In this document: positions 44,914 through 54,010 of the stretch, piece by piece
Numbering within the stretch: position 1 is the first letter of the stretch
Layout of the letters: each line of letters begins with the position of its first letter
From: Paenibacillus sp. PL91
GTDB taxonomy: Bacteria > Bacillota > Bacilli > Paenibacillales > Paenibacillaceae
Reading direction: 5' to 3'
DNA: 64,000 bases
NCBI RefSeq assembly: GCF_012935325.2
Contig: NZ_JABBYG020000004.1
Location: 310,001 to 374,000 of the forward strand
Made by a program: the position numbers and the translations under genes
Notes under the pieces: generated by a model
What the model saw: the letters and a program-made list of their open reading frames with translations, nothing else
Database searches by the model: none
Told to the model about the DNA's origin: nothing

Positions 44914-45578
44914 TTTATTTTTTGTAAAAAATTATATTCATATATCCATTTTTTTATAGTTCTTTTGGATTATCTTATTATTTTCAGTTTATTTTATATT
45001 TTCATATATTCGCTCGAAATGTAAGGGTTTACAAATTGCTGCAGTTTTCGTGAATCCATTCAGCTCATTTTGTCGTTTCATCGTTTAAACAGAACAAGAA
45101 GCGGCGTGTGCTGAAATGAAGAAATAGTGTAACAGATGCCAGTAAAGATACCGTGTTTCGGTTTTTAAATTAAAGCAGATAGTCACAGCTGCGATTTCCT
45201 TTAGGCGGGTTTTAATAAAAATTGCTGTCTTTTTAAGGTTTTAATTAAGTGATGCGGCGCTCCTTTCATTACCTCAGCCGCATTTGACAGATAATAATAA
45301 GCGTTAAAAATAAAGCCCTAAAAGTCCTGAAACGAATTTAAGGTCTTTACTCCTCCATTGCACAGAGTTGCACAAATCGGGAGCGGGCCTTTAGAAATAG
45401 GGCTTAGGACTTGGACTCCATAAATAGAAAAATTTACAATAAAACAAGTTGACCAATACATATTCTGTGTTATTATTTTGAATAAATGCATACATAACTG
45501 GAATCTGATGGTTTGGGAATGAATGAAAGGACACCTATTTATTAACAGGTATACTTACACAAAGAAAAGGTGGATGCC
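44914..45578. other. AT-rich intergenic region before the exporter operon
   Basis: About 660 bases with no convincing gene on either strand. It contains a promoter candidate near 45449, a short inverted repeat (ATGCGGC near 45253 with GCCGCAT near 45287) and otherwise low-complexity AT-rich sequence. It may host regulatory sites for the peptide region or a small RNA. Confidence 0.5.
45449..45476 (+). promoter_or_regulatory. Candidate sigma-A promoter for the exporter operon
   Basis: TTGACC at 45449-45454 and TATTAT at 45471-45476 are 16 bases apart, about 100 bases before the adaptor gene. Confidence 0.5.
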
Positions 45579-46634
45579 GTGAAGAAGTGGATTTGGGTCA
45601 TTGTTATCGTTCTCATTATTGGTGTTATTAGCAGCTTTTCCATCATCGCAATGAATCAACCTGTTACAGTTGTATTAGGGGAAGTTACTCAACAATCAAT
45701 GGCGGAAGAGATATATGTTAGCGGAAAACTGGAAACCAAACAGACAACTCCACTTTATTCGGATACGAACGGGCTAATCAAAGAGCTGAAGGTGAAGGAA
45801 GGAGACAAAATCAAGAAGGGACAGGTTTTAATTACGTTGAATATGGATAGCGTTACGCAGGCTTTGGCGGAAGAGCTTGTTAGTTTGGAAATCACGCAAG
45901 CAGAGAGATTGGCTGCAAAACAAGAGCACTTCAAGAAATTCCAGCAGCAGCAGATTGAAAATCAAGATGCGATCAATGAGCCCTTGAATTTAGAGCAATA
46001 CGATCTTCGAATCAAAACCCACAACATTAAAATCAACGCGATGGAGAAAAAGCTGGTTAAGGATGAAATCAAAGCTAATGCAGACGGAACCGTCACGGAA
46101 TTATCTGTGAACAGCGGGCAGTTGATTAGTGAAGGCATGCTTATTTTGAAAGCTTCAGATTTCTCAGCTTATCAGGTAGTTGCTGACATCAACGAAATCG
46201 AGGCGGGAAAAGTAAAGCTCGGCATGCCCGTAACGATTAGCGGTGAGTCATTTGCAGATGTTTACGAGGGCAAGGTATCCAAGATGGCGTCAACTGCCGT
46301 TGTGACAGACCCTGCTTATAAGGATGCTTTCGTCGCAACGACGATAGCGCTGCAGCAAGTGAGCGATGAGCTGCGACCAGGCTACAATGTCAACGTGGAA
46401 TTAAATATTCCCGATAAGCAAAGGATAGTCGTTCCCTTGGAAGCTGTCGTACAAAGCGAAGGGAAATCATACATATACAAGGTTGAGCAAAATAAAGCAG
46501 TAAAAGTCCAGATCGAAACAGGGAAAGAGAATGATGAGTATTACGAGGTTGTTTCAGGCGCTGCCTTAGGGGATAAGATCGTCATTAAAGATGTGGAATT
46601 GCTTACAGACGGCAGCAAGGTGGTTGTCCAATGA
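45579..46634 (+). CDS. MacA/HlyD-type efflux adaptor
   Basis: A 351-residue membrane-fusion-type adaptor. One N-terminal membrane anchor (residues about 4-24) is followed by a split lipoyl-like domain (SGKLETKQTTPLYSDTNGLIKELKVKEGDKIKKGQVL and later DEIKANADGTVTELSVNSGQLISEGM), a short helical hairpin, and beta-barrel domains near the C-terminus. Two GTG codons are possible; GTG 45579 lies five bases after AAAGGTGG, while GTG 45570 falls inside it. Its end overlaps the ATPase gene by four bases. In Bacillota such proteins work with MacB-like pumps to export peptides. Confidence 0.88.
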   Translation: MKKWIWVIVIVLIIGVISSFSIIAMNQPVTVVLGEVTQQSMAEEIYVSGKLETKQTTPLYSDTNGLIKELKVKEGDKIKKGQVLITLNMDSVTQALAEELVSLEITQAERLAAKQEHFKKFQQQQIENQDAINEPLNLEQYDLRIKTHNIKINAMEKKLVKDEIKANADGTVTELSVNSGQLISEGMLILKASDFSAYQVVADINEIEAGKVKLGMPVTISGESFADVYEGKVSKMASTAVVTDPAYKDAFVATTIALQQVSDELRPGYNVNVELNIPDKQRIVVPLEAVVQSEGKSYIYKVEQNKAVKVQIETGKENDEYYEVVSGAALGDKIVIKDVELLTDGSKVVVQ

Positions 46635-47320
46635 TTACTCTTCAAGACATTCGAAAAGTATATCGTAACGGCCCGCTTGAGGTAGAGGCTTTAGCTTCTG
46701 TTAATTTGACGATCGAACGCGGTGAATTCGTCGCTATTATGGGGTCTTCTGGCTCTGGAAAATCAACCTTAATGAATATTATCGGCTGTCTGGATGTGCC
46801 CACATCAGGCAAATACATATTGGATGGCGAGGAAGTACAGGCACTCGACGAGGTGCGCCTCTCCTCCGTTCGCAATCGCAAAATCGGCTTTGTGTTTCAA
46901 AGCTTTAATTTGCTGGGCAGACAAACGGTCTTACATAACGTTGAGCTTCCGATGATGTACGGCGGATTAAGCCGGGCCAAGCGGAACGACAGGGCATTAG
47001 AGCTGCTCGAAAAGGTAGGACTCGGCGGACGAGTGAAGCATAAGCCTACTGAGCTGTCTGGCGGTCAGCGGCAGCGGGTTGCTATTGCACGCGCATTGAC
47101 CATGAACGCGCCGATTTTGCTAGCTGATGAGCCTACCGGCAATCTGGATTCCAAGTCGTCAGAGGAAGTCATGCAGCTATTCAAAAATATCCATCAAGAA
47201 GGAACGACGATCATTCTTGTTACGCATGAGCCGGAAATTGCAGAGCATGCTGAGCGTGTCCTTTGGTTCGGAGATGGGAAGCTGCTGAGAGAAACGCGTA
47301 AAGGGAGTGCCTCTACATGA
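46631..47320 (+). CDS. MacB/LolD-type ABC transporter ATPase
   Basis: A 229-residue ATPase with Walker A GSSGSGKST (residues 38-46), Q-loop in VFQSFNLL, signature LSGGQRQRVAIARAL, Walker B ILLADEPTGNLD and switch His in VTHEPEIAEHA. It overlaps the adaptor gene upstream (ATGA) and the permease gene downstream (ATGA), which indicates coupled translation of a three-gene pump. Confidence 0.95.
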   Translation: MITLQDIRKVYRNGPLEVEALASVNLTIERGEFVAIMGSSGSGKSTLMNIIGCLDVPTSGKYILDGEEVQALDEVRLSSVRNRKIGFVFQSFNLLGRQTVLHNVELPMMYGGLSRAKRNDRALELLEKVGLGGRVKHKPTELSGGQRQRVAIARALTMNAPILLADEPTGNLDSKSSEEVMQLFKNIHQEGTTIILVTHEPEIAEHAERVLWFGDGKLLRETRKGSAST

Positions 47321-48504
47321 GCTTGTGGGAAAGCATCCTGGTAGCGCTGGACAATTTGAGAGTCAACAAAATGCGTTCGCTGCTTACGATGATCGGGATC
47401 GTCTTTGGCGTTATGGCCGTTGTAACGGTTGTATCGATCGGGCAGGCGGGTCAAGCCTCTGTCTTGAATGAACTATCCAATTATAGTGACGGTTATTTCG
47501 TTGTTTTCAAAACGGCTGGAGAAGGAAGTTCCAATGCTAGCATTACATTAAGAGATTTGAACGAGGCTCGTAAACTGAAGGGCGTCAAATTTGTTTCTAC
47601 CAGCAGCAGCTTTCAAATGTCGGAGATGCGCGAAACGGAGAAGCTTCTGATTAACCTGCTGGGTACGACATCTGATATAACAAAGATGCAAAAAATTGAT
47701 TTGTTGACCGGACGTTTCTTTACTGCTCAAGAGCAGCGCACGAAGCAGAAAGTGCTCGTCGTAGAAAGCAAGTATGCCGAGAAGGTTTACGGATCTCCTG
47801 AACGAGCATTGAATCGAAAGGTAAAGCTTTCGGGAGGAACCTTCCAAATTGTAGGCGTATATAAGCCGCAAAAAAGTATTTTAGGCGATATGGGTGGAAC
47901 CCAGTATAACGCTTATGCACCGTTAGAGTCGATGCCGAACTCAAGTGCTGGACGCTATCTTAGCTCACTAGACATCGTATCGGAAAATCCTGAGCAAATG
48001 GAAGATTTGATGGATGAGATGAAGGAATGGCTCGCTCTCAGACATAATGCTGAACCGGAGCATTTCACCTCCCAATCGGGCAAGGAAGCACAGGATATGG
48101 TATCCAGCATTTTTGGCATCCTTCAGGTTGTAATCGGCTCAATCGCCGCAATATCGCTTCTTGTAGGCGGAATCGGAATCATGAATATTATGCTCGTATC
48201 TGTAACGGAGCGAACGCGCGAGATTGGAATACGCAAAGCGATCGGGGCGACCCCGAGTGCCATTAAGCTGCAGTTTTTAATCGAGTCAGTCATCCTTTCC
48301 TTTCTAGGCGGAATGACAGGCGCACTGCTAGGGTTACTAGTAGGAGCGGGTGTTTCTTTCTTCATGGCTCTGCCTAGCGTAATTTCCATCTGGGCTATCG
48401 TGCTGGCATTCGCCTTCTCTGCAACCGTCGGCATTTTCTTTGGCTATTATCCGGCAAATAAGGCCGCCAAGCTGCAGCCGATTGAAGCGCTAAGATACGA
48501 ATAA
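47317..48504 (+). CDS. MacB-type ABC transporter permease
   Basis: A 395-residue permease with the MacB layout. A first membrane helix near residues 20-40 is followed by a large extracellular MacB_PCD domain to about residue 265, then three C-terminal helices (FtsX domain). The motif GIMNIMLVSVTERTREIGIRKAIGATPS is present. It forms an ABC pump with the overlapping ATPase and the adaptor. Such pumps often export, or give self-protection against, antimicrobial peptides, which fits the synthetase genes downstream. Confidence 0.93.
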   Translation: MSLWESILVALDNLRVNKMRSLLTMIGIVFGVMAVVTVVSIGQAGQASVLNELSNYSDGYFVVFKTAGEGSSNASITLRDLNEARKLKGVKFVSTSSSFQMSEMRETEKLLINLLGTTSDITKMQKIDLLTGRFFTAQEQRTKQKVLVVESKYAEKVYGSPERALNRKVKLSGGTFQIVGVYKPQKSILGDMGGTQYNAYAPLESMPNSSAGRYLSSLDIVSENPEQMEDLMDEMKEWLALRHNAEPEHFTSQSGKEAQDMVSSIFGILQVVIGSIAAISLLVGGIGIMNIMLVSVTERTREIGIRKAIGATPSAIKLQFLIESVILSFLGGMTGALLGLLVGAGVSFFMALPSVISIWAIVLAFAFSATVGIFFGYYPANKAAKLQPIEALRYE

Positions 48505-48550
48505 CCTAATCGAACAATCGAACGTAGAAAGGCCGTGGGAGGAATGCCGG

Positions 48551-49132
48551 ATGGATCATTCGGAGGAATTTGCCCGATTTATTGAGCCGCATATGAAGAA
48601 GGTTCATAATCATTGTCTTTATCTGGCAAGCTGCAAATGGGATGCTGATGATCTGGTGCAGGATGTGCTGATTAAGGCTTATCAATATTACCGTAAGGTT
48701 GGTGCCTTTCAGCACCCGTTAACGCTTCTTAACAAAATTGCCCGCAATCTATGGATTGACCAGCTCCGCAGACGCCGCAAAACGATCGTATCGATTGAAG
48801 CGGCCGCAAAGCTAGCATATAACGATCTGAATTATGCTGCGGTAAGAGGGCTTGTAGAATGGATATCTGAGCATTTGGCCGAGCGCGAGGTTGTCATGCT
48901 GCTGCTTTCGGAGGTGTTTAATTATTCGTATCAAAATATAGCCGAGGAGCTGCAGTGTTCAGTCGGTTCTGTTAGAATGTCGCTGCATCGTTCTAAGGTA
49001 TCGTTGCGGATTACTCGAACGCCATACAATGATCGATTCAATCGAAAGAGGATGTCAGACTATCAAATTGATTGTTGGACGCAAGCCATCATGAATGACG
49101 AGCCGGTCAAAAATGAGCAGATGGAGGCTTAA
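48551..49132 (+). CDS. ECF-type sigma factor
   Basis: A 193-residue sigma-70-family protein. Region 2 includes CKWDADDLVQDVLIKAYQYY and NKIARNLWIDQLRRRRK; region 4 is EVFNYSYQNIAEELQCSVGSVRMSLHRSK. A 30-residue basic/acidic tail follows. No anti-sigma gene is adjacent, which is unusual for this class. GGAGG lies eight bases before ATG 48551. It sits 46 bases after the permease gene and three bases before the phosphopantetheinyl transferase gene, so it belongs to the exporter transcript and may control the peptide region. Confidence 0.85.
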   Translation: MDHSEEFARFIEPHMKKVHNHCLYLASCKWDADDLVQDVLIKAYQYYRKVGAFQHPLTLLNKIARNLWIDQLRRRRKTIVSIEAAAKLAYNDLNYAAVRGLVEWISEHLAEREVVMLLLSEVFNYSYQNIAEELQCSVGSVRMSLHRSKVSLRITRTPYNDRFNRKRMSDYQIDCWTQAIMNDEPVKNEQMEA

Positions 49133-49135
49133 TAC

Positions 49136-49825
49136 ATGCTTCAAATCTTTGCTGTCCCAATGAAAGAGCGGATGAGCAAAGCAGCGTTTAATCGCTTGAT
49201 GGACGAATCATCCCTCGAAAGGCAAGCAAAAGCGCGGCGTTTCATAAAATGTGAAGATGCAGCGCGAAGCTTAATCGGAGAGAGGCTGGCAAGAGAGGTG
49301 ATTGCTAGGCATACCGGTATGTCTGTCTTTGATATTCGATTTGAGGCCAATAAATACGGCAAACCTCATGTTAGGGATACGAGGGAAGCGATCTATTTTA
49401 ACCTTTCACATTCCGCGGAATGGATCGTTTGTGCCATTGACCATTGGCCGGTAGGCATAGATGTGGAACAGATTAATCCAATCGACTTGCAAATCGCCAA
49501 CCAGTTTTTTTCAGAACGGGAGTGCGCGCAGCTTATGTCGCTGCCTTCAGAGCAGCGTCTATCTTATTTTTTTGAATTATGGACGATGAAGGAAAGCTAT
49601 ATTAAAGCAGATGGCAGAGGGCTTTCGATTCCATTAAATTCTTTTACCATACAAAAAAACGGCGCTACCTCTGCGCATATAACGGAGGAGCGATTAAGCG
49701 GCTATTATTTCAAGCTATACGATATCGATCCCGCCTATAAGCTTGCCGTGTGCAGGATGAGAGCAGAATTCCCAGAGAGCATTACGATAGTGGAACTTTC
49801 TTCGTTATTGATTTCCGTATTTTAA
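49136..49825 (+). CDS. Sfp-type 4'-phosphopantetheinyl transferase
   Basis: A 229-residue enzyme that attaches the phosphopantetheine arm to carrier domains, here presumably the thiolation domains of the NRPS downstream. Magnesium-binding residues are D109 and E111 in GIDVEQI and E153 in WTMKESYIKADGRGL (with K157). FNLSHSAEW is the conserved middle motif. The gene starts three bases after the sigma factor gene, with GGAGG inside the end of that gene. Local supply of this enzyme makes the cluster self-sufficient for carrier activation. Confidence 0.93.
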   Translation: MLQIFAVPMKERMSKAAFNRLMDESSLERQAKARRFIKCEDAARSLIGERLAREVIARHTGMSVFDIRFEANKYGKPHVRDTREAIYFNLSHSAEWIVCAIDHWPVGIDVEQINPIDLQIANQFFSERECAQLMSLPSEQRLSYFFELWTMKESYIKADGRGLSIPLNSFTIQKNGATSAHITEERLSGYYFKLYDIDPAYKLAVCRMRAEFPESITIVELSSLLISVF

Positions 49826-50080
49826 CTTTATGTGTAAAATAAACGTTTTTTTCTTTTAAATATTAAGTTTCTTATCGAAAAGTTATCTTGACGCTAATAT
49901 TCAGATGACAAATTTGGTGTAATTTATATGTATGATGTTTATACATGATTAATCAAGGTTGGTGATGTAATAATTAAATGAATAAATAAGGATTTATATA
50001 ATTTCGACCTCTAATAATGATATACATAGATGTGTTTGATTAATTATTATCCTATTAAAAAAGAATAAAGAGGTGGAATA
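49826..50080. promoter_or_regulatory. AT-rich leader of the thioesterase-NRPS unit
   Basis: About 255 AT-rich bases. A TATAAT lies at 49997-50002 without a good -35 box at normal spacing, and TTGACG lies at 49888 without a good -10 box. Transcription may depend on the ECF sigma or another factor; no defined site was recognised. Confidence 0.35.
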
Positions 50081-50872
50081 ATGACAAGCAAGCTTCATTC
50101 TTGGTTTGTTCCCGCGAATGTCCATACACATGCGAAATTACGTTTATTTTGCTTTCCTTATGCAGGTGGCGGCGCTAGTGTTTATCGCGATTGGCATAAG
50201 CTTTTTCCGAAGGAAATCGAAGTTTGTGCTGTTCAGCTCCCAGGAAGAGAAAGCAGAGGCTTAGAAGCTCCTATCCATTCACTAGACCAGCTTGTAGCCG
50301 TGATAGCTGAAGAAATTCAACCATTGCTTAATAAGCCGTTCGCCTTTTTCGGTCATAGCATGGGGGCGCTGATCGCTTTCGAAACAGCCCGCCATTTAAG
50401 CAGAAAAAATAATAGAACCCCCGACCACCTATTCGTTTCAGGCCGATCTGCTCCTCATCTCACACACCGATATAGGAAGCTTCACCTACTCCCAGATGAC
50501 GAACTCAAAAATGAATTAAAGCTTTTAAATGGCACCCCGGATGCCGTGCTGCAAAATAAAGAGTTGATGGACCTTATACTGCCTCGATTGAGGGCAGACT
50601 TTGAGGTTTGTGAAACATATAAGTACACGGTTGATAAGCCAGTCAATTGCCCGATTACTGCTTATGGGGGAAAGGATGATCTGGCTGTCAGCTTTGAATC
50701 GCTGGCTGCTTGGCGTGAACATACCAGTCATCATGCTGATTTGAAAATGTTCGAAGGCGATCATTTCTTTCTGCATAATGAGCAAGAGAATTTGGCGCAA
50801 AGCTTGAACAGCAGCGTTCTTCAGACTGCCAAAGTCTTAGAGAGCAGCTTTATTAGCGTGCCAGTGAGATAG
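50081..50872 (+). CDS. Type II thioesterase of NRPS clusters
   Basis: A 263-residue alpha/beta hydrolase of the external thioesterase (GrsT/SrfAD) kind. The nucleophile Ser93 is in FFGHSMGALIAFE, and the catalytic Asp and His are in GGKDDLAV and FEGDHFFLHNE. RLFCFPYAGGGASVYRDWHKLFP at the start is typical. It removes wrongly loaded or stalled groups from carrier domains. The NRPS gene begins 22 bases after its stop, so they are co-transcribed. Confidence 0.95.
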   Translation: MTSKLHSWFVPANVHTHAKLRLFCFPYAGGGASVYRDWHKLFPKEIEVCAVQLPGRESRGLEAPIHSLDQLVAVIAEEIQPLLNKPFAFFGHSMGALIAFETARHLSRKNNRTPDHLFVSGRSAPHLTHRYRKLHLLPDDELKNELKLLNGTPDAVLQNKELMDLILPRLRADFEVCETYKYTVDKPVNCPITAYGGKDDLAVSFESLAAWREHTSHHADLKMFEGDHFFLHNEQENLAQSLNSSVLQTAKVLESSFISVPVR

Positions 50873-50894
50873 GTATGATATGGAGGGGTATAAG

Positions 50895-53800
50895 ATGTAT
50901 ACAGAAAATGCATATCCGTTAACCGAGGCTCAGAAAAGAATTTGGTACACGGAAAGATTTTACCCAGGAACAAGCATCTCCAACATCGGAGGTAATATTA
51001 GCTTCAAAACAGAGCTTCCCTATGATGCTGAGCTCATGAAACGGGCTATCAATCATTATGTCCGTCTTCACGATACGATGAGACTCCGAATGATTAATGA
51101 TCCCGGCAATGAGCCGACGCAGTATGTAGCAGATTATGCACCCTTTGAAGTGGAAATCGTTGATTTTTCTCAAAAGGCTAAAGCTGATGTGGAGCAATGG
51201 GCCAGTGATTTAATGCGATTGCCAATGCCCTTTTTTGAAACAGAGCTTTACTTCTTTGCAATTGCGATCACGGGTGAGCATGAGGGCAGCTTTTTCATAA
51301 AGATGAATCATATTTTGTCAGATGGCAACGGCATGGTAATTACAATAAGCGAGATTATCGACATGTATCTCGATCTCGTTAACGGGAGGGCCATAAGGGA
51401 AGATTCCCGTCCATCCTATCTGTCTTATATTCCAAATGAGCTTGAATATAAGCAATCGGATCGCTGGAACAAAGACAAACAATTTTGGAACGAGAAGTTC
51501 TCAACGTTGCCTGAATTTGTTTCCTTGAAGCCAACAGACAGCTATAGCATTCGGACAGAGGCTGAGCGGGAAGTAGTTGTTATACCTCCAGCGCTCGAGA
51601 GGCAAATTCGAGCTTTTTGCCAGACGAATAACTTAAGTATATTAACGTTGTTTTTATCCGTGCTCTATACATATTGCTATCGCATTACGGGACATGAGGA
51701 TTTGGTGCTTGGTACCTTCTTCGCCAACCGGACGAGTGCGAAGGAAAAGGCGCTTCCTGGAATGTTCGTCAGTACGACACCGGTTCGTGCCCAGCTTTCG
51801 CCGGAGATCGATTTCCTCGCCTTCGCACGCAGCGTTCTGAAAGAGCAGACAGGAGTGCTTCGGCATCAGAAATATCCTTATAACATGATCTTAAGCGATA
51901 TTAAATCTCGAAAACCCGATGTAAGCTCATTGTTTGGCCTGACGTTGGAATACATCGTAATGGGCTGGCAGGAAAAGGACGGCATCAGCTATGTGGCCGA
52001 GCAGCTCTTTTGCGGACATGAGCTGAATGACTTGTTCGTATCCGTTAAGGATCGATGGGATACGGGCGAGCTGCAGATGGTATTCGATTATCGCACAGAA
52101 ATGTTCGCTCCTGAAGAAATACGGAATATAAGCCAGCACATGCTTTGTTTGCTCAATGATGCCGTATCAAACCCAAGTAAACCTCTTGGAAAATTAGAAA
52201 TTTGTCCGCCAGAAGATGAGCGGCTCATCTTAGAGCAGTTTAACAACACCGATGCTGTATCGACTCCAGGATTAACGGCAATCGCTTTATTTGAGAAGCA
52301 GGCTGAACGCCTTCCAAATCAAATCGCAGTTAAGTTCGGAGAAGTCGAGCTGACTTACCGTGAATTGAACGAACGAGCAAATCGTTTGGCTCGGATGCTT
52401 ATAAACAAAGGCATTACCCGCGATGATCGAGTAGCCATCCTGATGGATCGCAAGCCTCTTATAGTGGAATGTATTTTGGCGGTCTGGAAAGCTGGGGGCG
52501 CTTATGTACCCGTCGATCCCGCTTATCCGAATCAGCGAATGATTGACATGATCTCGGATTCGGGCGCGAGCTTCGTTTTGACAGAGTCAGCATTTGCGAG
52601 TGATGTGCTGCAGGAGCAGCTTTCAACACATGCTTTTTTATTGCTGGATGATGCGTATTCGGAGCTTCTAACATTCGGTATAACAAATCCAGAGGTTGAA
52701 ATCATACCCGAGCAGCTGGCTTATGTCATCTATACGTCCGGTTCAACCGGAAAGCCAAAAGGAGCTATGCTGGAGCATGCCGGCATGCTTAACCACATTG
52801 AAGCGATGGTGGAAGAGCTGGGCATGGATGAAACATGCATCATGGCTCAGAATGCTCCGCATTGCTTCGATATCTCCGTATGGCAGTTTGTAACGGCACT
52901 TACGCTCGGCGGGACTACAGTCATTTATCCGAATGAGCTGATTTTGAATCTAAGAGCTTTTATTGCGCAGGTAGAGCAGGACGGCGTTACTGTGCTTGAA
53001 GTGGTCGTTTCATTTTTGTCAGCACTATTAGAGATGGAGCTTGAGGTTCGACTCACTGCAATGGAAAATCTGCTCGTTACCGGAGAAGCGGCGAAGTCAG
53101 ACCTCGCCCGCCGATGGTTTGAGCGGTATCCGAACGTGAAGCTGATTAATGCCTATGGCCCGACAGAGGCATGTGATGATATTACCCTCCACATCATGGA
53201 TAGTGCGCCAACCGGTGATGTTATGCCGATCGGAAAGCCTGTCCGCAATTTAAAGGTATATGTCGTTGATGGACATATGAATTTGCTTCCCATCGGCGTT
53301 ATCGGTGAGCTTTGCGTTTCAGGGATAGGCGTTGGACGAGGCTATTTGAACGATGCGGAGAGAACGGCAAAAGTGTTTTTGGAGGATCCGTTTCGAATCG
53401 GTTCTGGCGTAAGACTGTATCGAACAGGTGATTTGGCAAGGTGGCTTCCGGACGGGAATTTGGAATATATGGGAAGAATCGATCATCAAGTCAAAATTCG
53501 CGGACATCGGATCGAATGCGGCGACATCGAGGTCCGTCTCATGCAGCATGAAGCGATTAAAGAAGTGCTGGTACTGGATCGCAGCGACTCGAACGGCAAT
53601 AAGTATCTATGCGCTTATTTTACTGGAATGTGGCCGGTTGCTTCATCAGAGTTGAGGGAGTTCATTTCGTCGGACCTGCCTGGCTATATGGTTCCTTCCT
53701 ATTTCGTACAGCTGGAAGCTTTCCCGCTTACTGCCAATGGCAAAATTGATCGCCGAGCGCTGCCGGAGCCGGCTTCTGAGCTTGGCGGGACAGCAGCCGA

Positions 53801-54010
53801 ATATATCGGTCCAAGGAACGATGCAGAGCTGCTGCTTTCTACGATTTGGCAAAATGTGCTTGGTATTGACCGTATAGGCGCCCGAGACAACTTTTTTGAG
53901 CTTGGCGGAGACTCATTGAAGGCCATGGTTATTATGGCTAATCTTTATAAGCAGTCCCGTGTGGAGCTACCTTTGCGTGAATTGTTTGAAGCACCGACTG
54001 TTGAGGGACT
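50895..54010 (+). other. NRPS module 1 (C-A-T), unknown substrate
   Basis: C1 resembles starter-type condensation domains (YPLTEAQKRIWYTERFYPG) and has Asn instead of the first His of HHxxxDG. The A1 signature read against GrsA positions 235, 236, 239, 278, 299, 301, 322, 330, 331 and the fixed Lys is D-I-W-E-L-T-A-D-D-K. T1 has GGDSL. The three acidic positions (E278, D330, D331) could favour a basic side chain, but I do not know a verified substrate. Confidence 0.8.
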
